Below are positions 33,904 to 41,331 of a stretch of 41,331 nucleotides of DNA, in pieces. Source of the stretch: an uncultured Schlesneria sp. (GTDB lineage Bacteria > Planctomycetota > Planctomycetia > Planctomycetales > Planctomycetaceae); assembly GCA_903834925.1 (NCBI GenBank), contig CAILLA010000278.1:1-41331 (forward strand), in the 5' to 3' direction. Made by a program: the position numbers and the translations under genes. The notes beneath the pieces were generated by a model that was given only the letters and a program-made list of their open reading frames with translations, did not search any database and was not told where the DNA came from. Positions within the stretch are counted from its first letter, which is position 1; each line of letters starts with the position of its first letter.

Positions 33904-35019
33904 TCAGAAGGGGACCTTGGCCTTTTCAGTCGGATTGGGGTTTGCGGGTCTGTCAGTTCCTGCTGCTCCACCCGGGGCCGTCGCAGCAGTTCCCGATGAT
34001 GGCCTCAATTGAAATCCGTCGCCGAATTGATGTGACGCTTCGTAGATTACCTCATCTCCTTCAGCGAACGGGCCACTGACAAACACTCGCGAAGTGCCGA
34101 TCTGCCCTAAAACAGCGACTGAAATATCTCGAACAACAAACTGACGAACGACCTGAACCTTTCGGTGTCCATCAGCCAGGTTACCAATCGCTACGACCGG
34201 AACTTCAATGACCGGCTGCCGTGGGATCAATGGGACGTAAACCGTCTGCCCCACCTTGATCTTGCCATCACTATTGTCGACGACAACAACCACCGAAGCG
34301 ATTGAGTCAAAAAGTTCGCGAAGGACATCAAATTTCGTTGGCAGCGGAAGGACCTGGTCAATCTTCCCTTCAACTTCGCTCGCTTCGATCTTCAATGAAA
34401 ACGGTTTGCCCGTTTCGGCCAAACCCCGTTCAACGGGAATCTCGACCTTCATCTTGCTGCCGTCGGCAACAATCGCAACGGGATCACCAGCCCGTACAAA
34501 TTGCCCCTCTGTGACCAGGATTCGTTGTACTTCGCTCGCGAATGGACTTCGCACATTCGTCTGGTCCAGTAGCGACTGAACAATTTCAACATCGATTTTT
34601 GCAAGGTCGACCTTGGCCTGAGCCAATGCTGCTGGAACTTCTTCTTTGCCGGCTGCTCGTTGTTCGATCAGCGCAAGCTTTAACGCCGCTTGTGCATGAG
34701 AAAGCTTCAGCTTTTGAACGGTATTATCCAGACGGACAACTTCACTTTGTGGTTGTACTTTTGAATTCGTCTTCGCCACGATCTGCTTGATCGTACCATC
34801 AAACGGAGCGACCAAGGTCACCGTCTGGATCGCTTCAACCGATAAAGGAACGCGGTATTTGTGAGCGTCAATCACGCGCGAGGACTCACGCTTGATAACC
34901 ACACTATCGCCCGTCGTGGCCATCGGCAGATTCCCTTGCGAGAACCCAACACCCGAGCCAAACATCACCCCGACCACCATTGTACCGATGGCAAAAAACA
35001 GTTTTCGAGATCGAATCAT
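33904..35019 (-). CDS. HlyD/RND-type periplasmic adaptor (membrane fusion) protein
   Basis: A 371-residue exported protein with a signal or anchor (MIRSRKLFFAIGTMVVGVMF). A lipoyl-like barrel motif appears early (VTLVAPFDGTIKQIVAKTNS then KVQPQSEVVRL), followed by a short coiled coil and the second half of the barrel (NVRSPFASEVQRILVTEGQF, VRAGDPVAIVAD). A C-terminal beta region (about 250-340) and a Pro-rich tail complete it. It is a typical efflux or secretion adaptor, linking an inner-membrane transporter to the periplasm. No transporter or outer-membrane gene is adjacent, which is odd. The kinase gene follows 121 bp later in the same direction. AAGGAAAG before the ATG supports the start. 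Confidence 0.87.
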   Translation of the reverse strand: MIRSRKLFFAIGTMVVGVMFGSGVGFSQGNLPMATTGDSVVIKRESSRVIDAHKYRVPLSVEAIQTVTLVAPFDGTIKQIVAKTNSKVQPQSEVVRLDNTVQKLKLSHAQAALKLALIEQRAAGKEEVPAALAQAKVDLAKIDVEIVQSLLDQTNVRSPFASEVQRILVTEGQFVRAGDPVAIVADGSKMKVEIPVERGLAETGKPFSLKIEASEVEGKIDQVLPLPTKFDVLRELFDSIASVVVVVDNSDGKIKVGQTVYVPLIPRQPVIEVPVVAIGNLADGHRKVQVVRQFVVRDISVAVLGQIGTSRVFVSGPFAEGDEVIYEASHQFGDGFQLRPSSGTAATAPGGAAGTDRPANPNPTEKAKVPF

Positions 35020-35272
35020 AAGTCTTTCCTTCGCAATGAAGGTTCGATGGGAATTGAGACAGTAAACCTTGAGCGTCCGCTAAAGCTACGCGCGTTATTC
35101 CGCGATGTCAACAAATCCTTGTTATCCGGCTTGTTCCGTTTTCTTCACAAGTGCCGCTTGTGATCAAAACGACGTTCGATCAAGATACGATTCTTTCCGG
35201 GATTAACCCGCCAAAACAAATGCTGGCGGTCAAGAAAACTCAGCTTGAAAAGCAGGCGAAAGGAAGTGACTT

Positions 35273-36613
35273 GTGAATGGAGCGTTGATCGGTCTCGTTG
35301 TTTGGTTGACTGCATCGGATCTGCAAGCGGGAACCGAATTACAGTACGCGGGGACAGTTTCACAACAAACAAAAAATGGCGAAACCGAAGTCAAATCCTT
35401 TTCGTTTTATGCAGTGACGCTCATCAACGAAAAAGCCCAACCGCAGATTGCTTACCAGTTGGAAGAACGGGGCGGCGGTAACTGGGGCTGGCCTGAGCAA
35501 TTTGGACTGTTAGCGCTCACCGATCTCGCAACAATCAAGTTGCGTCCAATCCAGCTACTGCAATCTTTTGAAGAGCAACAATATTCCGTGCCCATCCGCT
35601 CGCCAATTTTCGAGTTCCGCGACAAGCTTGCGCTCCAGGAATCGTGGACCGACGGCCAACGGGACTACGTTGTCACTCGCAAGAGAAACCTGAAGAATCG
35701 AGAAGGGTTTCAAGTTGAAGTCTCCACGAAAATCGGTCGCAAACAAACTTTGATCGTTGAAGCAGCTTCAGGCATTCTGTTGTCACTCGAGGAAAAAGTG
35801 ATCATCGGTCGTGGTGATGAATTCCGATTGAAGATGGAGCTTCAATCTCAGAAACAGCTTACTGACTCCGAGCTTGCCAAGAATCGACAGCCGTTTGATT
35901 CATTGCTTGGAATTCAGTCCGGACTCGGTCGAACAGGCGAGCAAAAAGTCGTCGAACTGACAATCGATCAACTGAAATCGATTCAAAAAGAACTGCCACG
36001 AATTCAGAAAGAGGCTGACGAGACCCGCTGGTCGAAGTTCGTTGCTTTTATCTCAAGAGATTTGCTGCAACAACAAAAGCGACTGGATGGGGTCGCTGGA
36101 TTGCAAAAGAAACTGGTCGGCCAGGATGCACCGAAATGGAACCTGAAACTCGTTGACGGAACCACTTTCTCCAGCAGCGACGCGAAAGATAAAGTGGTCG
36201 TGCTGCATTTCTGGCAATATCGGGGCGAGCCACTTAGCGAACCTTACGGCCAGATTGGATATCTCGATTTTCTTAACAACAAGCGAAAAAAGCTTGGGGT
36301 CCGAGTCATCGGCGTTAACGTTGATGAACGATTTGCAGGTACCGATCAGAAAGGGGCTGCAACACGATCGATGAAAAAGCTGTTGGAATTTATGAACGTG
36401 GGCTATGAAATGGCCATCGACGACGAATCAACGCTTTCGGAATTTGGCGATCCCCGTACGTTGGGTGCCCCTCTCCCCCTTTGGGTCGTCATTGGTCACG
36501 ACGGAAAAGTGGCCCACTATCACACGGGGTTCTATGACATTAAACCCGACGAAGGACTCAAGCAACTCGACGATGCCGTCATTGAGGCGATTCGACGTCA
36601 AAAAGCAAAGTAA
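35273..36613 (+). CDS. Secreted protein with cysteine-free thioredoxin/TlpA-like C-terminus
   Basis: A 446-residue protein starting at GTG, with GGAAG upstream and a signal peptide (MNGALIGLVVWLTASDLQAG). The N-terminal ~250 residues are of unknown fold (beta then helical). The C-terminal ~170 residues are a redoxin/TlpA fold (LVGQDAPKWNLKLVDGTTFS, DKVVVLHFW, VRVIGVNVDE, PLPLWVVIGHDGKV). The CxxC that should follow HFW is replaced by QYRGEPLSE, and the whole protein contains no cysteine. It therefore cannot be a thiol-disulfide oxidoreductase; a binding or structural role is more likely. It is divergent from the HlyD gene and stands alone. Confidence 0.85.
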   Translation: MNGALIGLVVWLTASDLQAGTELQYAGTVSQQTKNGETEVKSFSFYAVTLINEKAQPQIAYQLEERGGGNWGWPEQFGLLALTDLATIKLRPIQLLQSFEEQQYSVPIRSPIFEFRDKLALQESWTDGQRDYVVTRKRNLKNREGFQVEVSTKIGRKQTLIVEAASGILLSLEEKVIIGRGDEFRLKMELQSQKQLTDSELAKNRQPFDSLLGIQSGLGRTGEQKVVELTIDQLKSIQKELPRIQKEADETRWSKFVAFISRDLLQQQKRLDGVAGLQKKLVGQDAPKWNLKLVDGTTFSSSDAKDKVVVLHFWQYRGEPLSEPYGQIGYLDFLNNKRKKLGVRVIGVNVDERFAGTDQKGAATRSMKKLLEFMNVGYEMAIDDESTLSEFGDPRTLGAPLPLWVVIGHDGKVAHYHTGFYDIKPDEGLKQLDDAVIEAIRRQKAK

Positions 36614-36717
36614 GTTTAAAGCGACTCCCCAGCACTGATCGACGTTTTTCCAATCGCTCGAATCGTGACCATGAAGTTGTCAGCAAGCTTCGGGCACCCA
36701 AATATCGGGGTCCCGAC

Positions 36718-37407
36718 TCACCGACAAAATATCCAACGTCGAACCTGTCTCGCGCTTTTTGAACAACAAGTCGAGGTACTGTCCCACGCTCGATAATACC
36801 AGGGCTGATCGAGCGACTGCGGAGGTTCGGAAACGCTCAGTTCCACGCGATTTCCTTCGCGGTATGCATTTGATGTTATCACCCCCTCCAACAGGCTACC
36901 CGGCGAAACACGAGGCGGCTCCTTGGCTGAGATCAACTCGGCTGCCATCAAAGCATCCGTCATGTACTCTGAGCAGTGAAGACCTTCGCAACGATTGCCC
37001 GTCAGATGATGCCTTACCGCGTACTTGCGGCCAATTTGGCTTTCCAGGTGCGTTTGATATGCGAGAGCCTTTTCTTCGGTAAAAGGGACTTTCGGGTGAA
37101 CAATGTGAAACGTCGTTGGAGATTGTCGACGCAAATATTCTACGAGCGGCATTTTTCGCACGCCAACTCCGTTGGTGCTTTCGTAAACCATGAAATCCCC
37201 GCCTGTTGCGACAACACCAGCAACGTGCGTGAACGAGCTTTGGGTGAAGATTTTCACGGCGAGGCAATCACCCTGGCTGAAGATTAACGATCCCGTTTGA
37301 AGCCCTTGCTGAACTTCGGCCACCAGTGGCGCCGGCGGCTCGGGAGTATTTGCATCCATCTCCGGACTGCAACAGGCGATCGCGCAAGCGGCAATGACAG
37401 ACCACAT
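36718..37407 (-). CDS. YiiX-like permuted papain-fold (NlpC/P60-related) lipoprotein
   Basis: A 229-residue exported protein. The start at 37407 has GGGAGG seven bases upstream. The N-terminus is a short hydrophobic segment ending AIACC, a likely lipobox. The circularly permuted papain order is visible: GLQTGSLIFSQGD, then the His61 region (SFTHVAGVV), Glu77 (VYESTNGVG) and Cys145 in RCEGLHCSEYMTDAL. Family members are thiol amidohydrolases or acyltransferases that act on lipids or peptide cross-links at the envelope. The substrate is unknown. Its 3' end lies about 105 bp from the stop of the convergent thioredoxin-fold gene. Confidence 0.82.
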   Translation of the reverse strand: MWSVIAACAIACCSPEMDANTPEPPAPLVAEVQQGLQTGSLIFSQGDCLAVKIFTQSSFTHVAGVVATGGDFMVYESTNGVGVRKMPLVEYLRRQSPTTFHIVHPKVPFTEEKALAYQTHLESQIGRKYAVRHHLTGNRCEGLHCSEYMTDALMAAELISAKEPPRVSPGSLLEGVITSNAYREGNRVELSVSEPPQSLDQPWYYRAWDSTSTCCSKSARQVRRWIFCR

Positions 37408-37519
37408 AAACAAGCCTCCCTATTACGACAATCCCTGCAAGAATTCCTTTGGAATATTTGCATCAATGTGGTATTCGTCAATGGGGATCAAACAAATTTT
37501 GTCGTTTTACGCGATCAAA

Positions 37520-37547
37520 CCGTAGCATGGGCTTTAGCTCGTGCGAA
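37520..37547. repeat. CCGTAGCATGGGCTT palindrome, copy in prolyl oligopeptidase 3' flank
   Basis: The plus strand reads CCGTAGCATGGGCTTTAGCT followed by CGTGCGAA. This is the reverse complement of the nested repeat at 6631-6658 with two changes. It lies 14 bp beyond the stop of the prolyl oligopeptidase gene. Confidence 0.6.
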
Positions 37548-37560
37548 TTGTCACCGAATG

Positions 37561-39678
37561 TTACGGATTCATTCCCAGGGTTTTCACCAGGAACGCCCAT
37601 TGATCGGCGACTTCTTCGATCAATTTATCGGTCGGTTTCCCCGCCCCATGACCGGCGCGAGTTTCAATCCGAATCAAAGTCGGTGCGTCGCCTGATTGGC
37701 AAGCTTGGAGACGGGCGGCAAATTTAAAACTGTGACCGGGGACAACGCGGTCGTCAGTGTCTGCCGTCGTGACCATCGTCGCCGGATACCTGGTACCGGA
37801 CTTGAGATTGTGATATGGCGAATAGGCAAACAACGCTTTGAATTCATCGGCGTTGTCGGCACTGCCGTAGTCATCAACCCAGAAACGACCGGCTGTAAAC
37901 TTCTGGAACCGCAGCATGTCCATCACTCCAACGGCCGGCAGGCACGCGCCATACAAATCAGGTCGCTGAGTCATGCAAGCGCCGACCAGAAGTCCGCCAT
38001 TGCTCCCCCCCTGAATCGCAAGTTTCGAGCGACTTGTATACTTGTGCTCGATCAACCACTCTGCCGCCCCGATAAAGTCGTCGAACACATTCTGCTTGCG
38101 AAGCTTCGTCCCCTGCTTATGCCAGTCCTCGCCGTATTCCCCCCCGCCACGAAGGTTTGGCATCGCATAGATTCCACCCATTTCCAGCCAGCCGATCCGC
38201 GCAATCGAAAAACTTGGCGAGAGCGAAATCGAAAATCCGCCATACCCATAAAGGAGCGTCGGATTCGTTCCGTCGAGCTTAATCCCTTTCTTGTGAGTGA
38301 TAAACATCGGCACTTTTGTCCCGTCTTTGCTGGGATAAAAAACTTGCTCGACGGTGTAATCATCAGGGTTAAACTTGACCTCAGCCTGCCTCAGTTTTGT
38401 ACTCTTCCCGTTCAATAGATCGTAACGAAAAATTGTCGGTGGCGTTGCGAAGCTGGAGAATGAATAGAAAGTCTCGGTATCAGTTCTCTTCCCTCCAAAA
38501 CCGGCGGCAGAACCGATCCCCGGAAATTCAACCTCGCGCACGAAAGTGCCATCCAGCGAGTACATTTTTACTTGAGTCTTCGCATCTTTCAGATACGTCG
38601 CCACAAACATGTTGGCGACGATATCGACCCCAGTCAGGGTTTCGGTTGATTGCGGCACGATCTCGCGAATTTCTCGTGGCTTGCGAATGTCGATGGCAAC
38701 GATTCGCTTCCGAGGAGCATCGAGATCTGTCTGAAAGTAGAAGGTCGTTCCTTCGTTTCCGATGAAACTGTACTCTCGATCGAAATTGTCGATTAATTCG
38801 ACGGGCATCCCGTAAGGCTCGGTCAAATCCTTGTAGACAATCCGGTATTTGTGATCAGTTCCTTTCCAGATCTCAATCACCAGAAAGCGACCATCCTCTG
38901 TGACGCGCGTGTTGAAACCCCAAGTCGGTTCGTCAGGTCGCTTGTAAACCTGAACATCGTCAGATTGCGATGACCCGATCCGATGATAAAAAACCTGTTG
39001 ATTCAGATTCGTTTTCTGAAACGCAGCTCCTTCAGGGGGTTCGTCATATCGACTGTAGAAGAACCCCTTGTTATCGGGTGTCCACGAAGCACCGCTGAAC
39101 TTGACCCACTTCAGTTCGTCGGCAAGTTGCCGGCCAGTTTCCACTTCAAGGATGCGCCAGGTATTCCAGTCTGAACCGGCTTCAGCCACGCTGTATGCGG
39201 CAAATCGACCATCATCGCTGAATGAAGTTGACCCGAGTGCGACAGTTCCATCTTTTGACCATTTGTTAGGGTTAATCAGAACAACGGGATCGGCGTTCAA
39301 GGACTCAAGCTTGTAGAGAACGGATTGATTCTGCAGTCCGTCGTTTTTGAAATAGAAGTACCGCCCCCCCGCCTTGAATGGAGCACCGAATTTTTCGTAA
39401 TTCCAAAGCTCGGTTAATCGCTTTTTGATCGCGTCACGCTGAGGAATCGCGGCGAGGTAAGCAGTTGTAATCACGTTTTCGGCGGCTACCCAATCGGCCA
39501 CCTCTTTCGACTGACGAACGTCATCTTCAAGCCAGCGATAAGGGTCCTGAACCTTAACGCCATGGAGTTCATCGACCTGATCAACCTTTTTCGCATCCGG
39601 GTATTGCAATTTCTCACCTGCACAAGCACTGCTGATCACGATTGCCAGACAAACACACGTCGATACGCTGTATTTCAT
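37561..39678 (-). CDS. Prolyl oligopeptidase (S9A family), exported
   Basis: A 705-residue serine peptidase with a signal peptide (MKYSVSTCVCLAIVISSACA). The N-terminal propeller domain (about 60-420) is followed by the alpha/beta-hydrolase domain. The catalytic triad is Ser559 in GGSNGG, Asp in TADTDDRVVPGHS (about 642-643) and His677 in RAGHGAGKPTDK. It cleaves after proline in short peptides, here in the periplasm. Length is normal for the family. The start MKYSVSTCV has a weak ribosome binding site. rimO lies 77 bp upstream in the same direction. Confidence 0.95.
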   Translation of the reverse strand: MKYSVSTCVCLAIVISSACAGEKLQYPDAKKVDQVDELHGVKVQDPYRWLEDDVRQSKEVADWVAAENVITTAYLAAIPQRDAIKKRLTELWNYEKFGAPFKAGGRYFYFKNDGLQNQSVLYKLESLNADPVVLINPNKWSKDGTVALGSTSFSDDGRFAAYSVAEAGSDWNTWRILEVETGRQLADELKWVKFSGASWTPDNKGFFYSRYDEPPEGAAFQKTNLNQQVFYHRIGSSQSDDVQVYKRPDEPTWGFNTRVTEDGRFLVIEIWKGTDHKYRIVYKDLTEPYGMPVELIDNFDREYSFIGNEGTTFYFQTDLDAPRKRIVAIDIRKPREIREIVPQSTETLTGVDIVANMFVATYLKDAKTQVKMYSLDGTFVREVEFPGIGSAAGFGGKRTDTETFYSFSSFATPPTIFRYDLLNGKSTKLRQAEVKFNPDDYTVEQVFYPSKDGTKVPMFITHKKGIKLDGTNPTLLYGYGGFSISLSPSFSIARIGWLEMGGIYAMPNLRGGGEYGEDWHKQGTKLRKQNVFDDFIGAAEWLIEHKYTSRSKLAIQGGSNGGLLVGACMTQRPDLYGACLPAVGVMDMLRFQKFTAGRFWVDDYGSADNADEFKALFAYSPYHNLKSGTRYPATMVTTADTDDRVVPGHSFKFAARLQACQSGDAPTLIRIETRAGHGAGKPTDKLIEEVADQWAFLVKTLGMNP

Positions 39679-39755
39679 AAGTCATCGCTTCTTGAGAAAT
39701 TTGGACTGCAAAACAGGAAGTCGAACCTTCCAACTCCCCTTCCCCGCGATTTGCT

Positions 39756-41183
39756 TCAGGCCGACTCGTCATCTTCCACTGCCATACCAACGAGGTCGTA
39801 GTCTTTTCGCTGGACGATTTCGACGGGGACAAACATACCAGGTTGAAGATCTTCACCACTGACAAACACCGCACCATCGATTTCCGGGGCATCCATGTAG
39901 CCTCGCCCAACCCAGATTCCGTCTTCCAGCTGTTCGTCGATCAGTACATCAATTTCGCTGCCAACCAGCGAATCACCGTATTCAAAGGCGATTTCTTGCT
40001 GTAATGCCATCAATTCATCACGGCGGGCATTTTTTACTTCTTCTGGAAGATGTCCGTCCAACTTGATGGCAGGAGTGTCAGGTTCATAGGAATACGGGAA
40101 AACGCCCATTCGTTCGAACTGAGCCTCTTCGACGAATTGCTTCAGTTCACCAAATTGCTCGTCCGTTTCACCGGGGAAACCAACAACGAACGTTGTTCGC
40201 ATCACCAGACCGTCAACTCGATTCCGCAACTTTCGAACAAGCTCTTCTGTCTGGCTTCGGTTCACCTTTCGCTGCATTCGCTTCAGCACCTGATCGTTGA
40301 TGTGCTGAAGAGGCATGTCGAGATAAGGAATCACCTTGGGCGAATCGTTGATCGCGTCGATCAGTTCGTCAGTGAAGTGAATCGGATAGAGATACATCAA
40401 CCGAATCCAATCGATTCCATCGACCTGATCCAGTTCCTTGATCAGATCGACCAGCCGAACTTTGCCATAAAGGTCCAGTCCATAATAGGTTGTGTCCTGG
40501 GCGACAATGTTCAGTTCACGCACGCCGTCTTTGGCCAGTTCCTGAGCTTCCGCAATCACCATTTCGATCGGCTTGGTGATGTGCTTACCGCGCATCTTGG
40601 GGATCGAACAGAAAGTACAAGTCCGGTCACACCCTTCCGAGATCTTTAGATAGGCATAGTGTTGAGGGGTAATCCGAAGCCGTGCCCGGTCATCCATCGC
40701 TTTTAACGGTGCTGGACGGAACAGTTCGCGTTGTTCCCGAGCTCCGCCGATCAAATGATCCGCAACGCGATTGATTTCATCGCGACCGAAGACTCCGACA
40801 ATGTGGTCGATTTCGGGCAGTTCGTCGAGCAGCGCCGGCCCCAATCGTTGCGGTAGACACCCAGCGACGATGACCCCCTTGGTCTTCCCCGCCTTTTTCA
40901 GGTCCAGCATCTCGCGAATAACGGCTTTCGATTCCGCTCGCGAACTATCGATGAACCCGCAGGTGTTGACGATGACAAAGTCCGCCCCATCCGCTTCGCT
41001 CACCAGGGAATACCCATCTAATGCCAGCGTGCCGAGCATCTTTTCACTGTCGACAAGGTTTTTTGGGCATCCCAGCGACACGAAGGCGTAGGTTATTGCA
41101 CCCTTCTTTGGCTTCGGGTATTCTGTCTTAGGGAGTTCTGGCGGTAAATCGCCAAGAATTGGAAGTTGGAATTTTGAGTCCAC
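39756..41183 (-). CDS. rimO: Ribosomal protein S12 methylthiotransferase RimO
   Basis: A 475-residue radical-SAM enzyme that methylthiolates the aspartate of ribosomal protein S12. The N-terminal MTTase domain carries the auxiliary-cluster cysteines (SLGCPKNLVDSEKML, NTCGFID and VAGCLPQ). The radical-SAM motif is CDRTCTFCSIPKMRGKH. A C-terminal TRAM domain (about 405-465) binds substrate. The SLGCPKNLVDSE and SIPKMRGKH strings separate RimO from MiaB. Start: GGGG precedes the GTG at 41183, chosen here; a TTG 12 codons upstream is also in frame. It is followed by the prolyl oligopeptidase gene. Confidence 0.95.
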   Translation of the reverse strand: MDSKFQLPILGDLPPELPKTEYPKPKKGAITYAFVSLGCPKNLVDSEKMLGTLALDGYSLVSEADGADFVIVNTCGFIDSSRAESKAVIREMLDLKKAGKTKGVIVAGCLPQRLGPALLDELPEIDHIVGVFGRDEINRVADHLIGGAREQRELFRPAPLKAMDDRARLRITPQHYAYLKISEGCDRTCTFCSIPKMRGKHITKPIEMVIAEAQELAKDGVRELNIVAQDTTYYGLDLYGKVRLVDLIKELDQVDGIDWIRLMYLYPIHFTDELIDAINDSPKVIPYLDMPLQHINDQVLKRMQRKVNRSQTEELVRKLRNRVDGLVMRTTFVVGFPGETDEQFGELKQFVEEAQFERMGVFPYSYEPDTPAIKLDGHLPEEVKNARRDELMALQQEIAFEYGDSLVGSEIDVLIDEQLEDGIWVGRGYMDAPEIDGAVFVSGEDLQPGMFVPVEIVQRKDYDLVGMAVEDDESA

Positions 41184-41331
41184 TGTCGTCCCCTGTTGTC
41201 GTAAAGGGTTTGTTCGCAAAAGTTTATCTTACCGAGGTCCATCGTGGTGGGCAAGAAGGCATACAGTTATATCCGATTCAGTTCGCCAAAGCAGGCGGAT
41301 GGCGACAGTTTGCGGCGTCAAACAGAAATGA

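Noticed and set aside
40050-40649. 199-codon plus-strand ORF over rimO
   Set aside because: Antisense shadow of a well-defined radical-SAM gene.

Overview
The window reads as a piece of a planctomycete chromosome, probably of the Schlesneria/Gimesia/Planctopirus type. That rests on content rather than any marker gene. It carries ASPIC/UnbV-FG-GAP proteins, TPR-multihaem cytochromes, a PSC1-type cytochrome c, SUMF1-fold and LRR proteins, a kinase with a Pro/Gln-rich tail, and a run of secreted proteins that resemble nothing outside the planctomycetes. GC content is moderate and intergenic space is generous and full of small palindromes. About 33 genes can be supported. No rRNA, tRNA, CRISPR array, phage module or transposase gene was seen.

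Layout. 0-6.3 kb (minus): a membrane-anchored five-haem cytochrome with TPR tail, an ASPIC/FG-GAP protein and a RidA protein in one direction, with a small membrane-anchored protein upstream. 6.3-6.8 kb: a small inverted-repeat element split by a second repeat. 6.8-9.8 kb (minus): an operon of four secreted proteins of unknown function, ending in a strong terminator. It diverges from a type IIA topoisomerase A subunit (10.1-12.5 kb), followed by the B subunit (12.9-14.8 kb). 14.8-16.4 kb: a repeat-rich stretch holding a second copy of the inverted-repeat element, a monohaem cytochrome c and an LRR remnant. 16.4-20.9 kb: an accessory block with an intact VapBC-like pair, a SUMF1-fold protein lacking the formylglycine-generating-enzyme cysteines, an antitoxin whose PIN toxin has decayed, and a frameshifted aspartyl protease-PDZ gene. 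21-26.7 kb: esterase, small membrane protein, a BRCT-MerR-TPR fusion, glyA, a 35-codon Lys-rich gene and larE. 27-30.5 kb (plus): PSC1 cytochrome protein, thiO and dtd. 30.9-35 kb (minus): accA, Ser/Thr kinase and an HlyD-type adaptor. 35.3-41.2 kb: a cysteine-free thioredoxin-fold protein, a YiiX-like permuted papain-fold lipoprotein, prolyl oligopeptidase and rimO.

How the genes fit together. Housekeeping genes (gyrase pair, glyA, accA, dtd, rimO, thiO) are interleaved with envelope and periplasmic functions. The electron-transfer genes at 0.5-5.6 kb probably act together on the outside of the cytoplasmic membrane. The four-gene secreted operon is the best candidate for an undescribed planctomycete system. 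The second main theme is repeat biology: at least four families of small intergenic palindromes or inverted repeats are visible. One keeps its flanks and hairpin shape while its stem sequence changes in a compensatory way; another forms 172-bp elements with 35-bp terminal inverted repeats.
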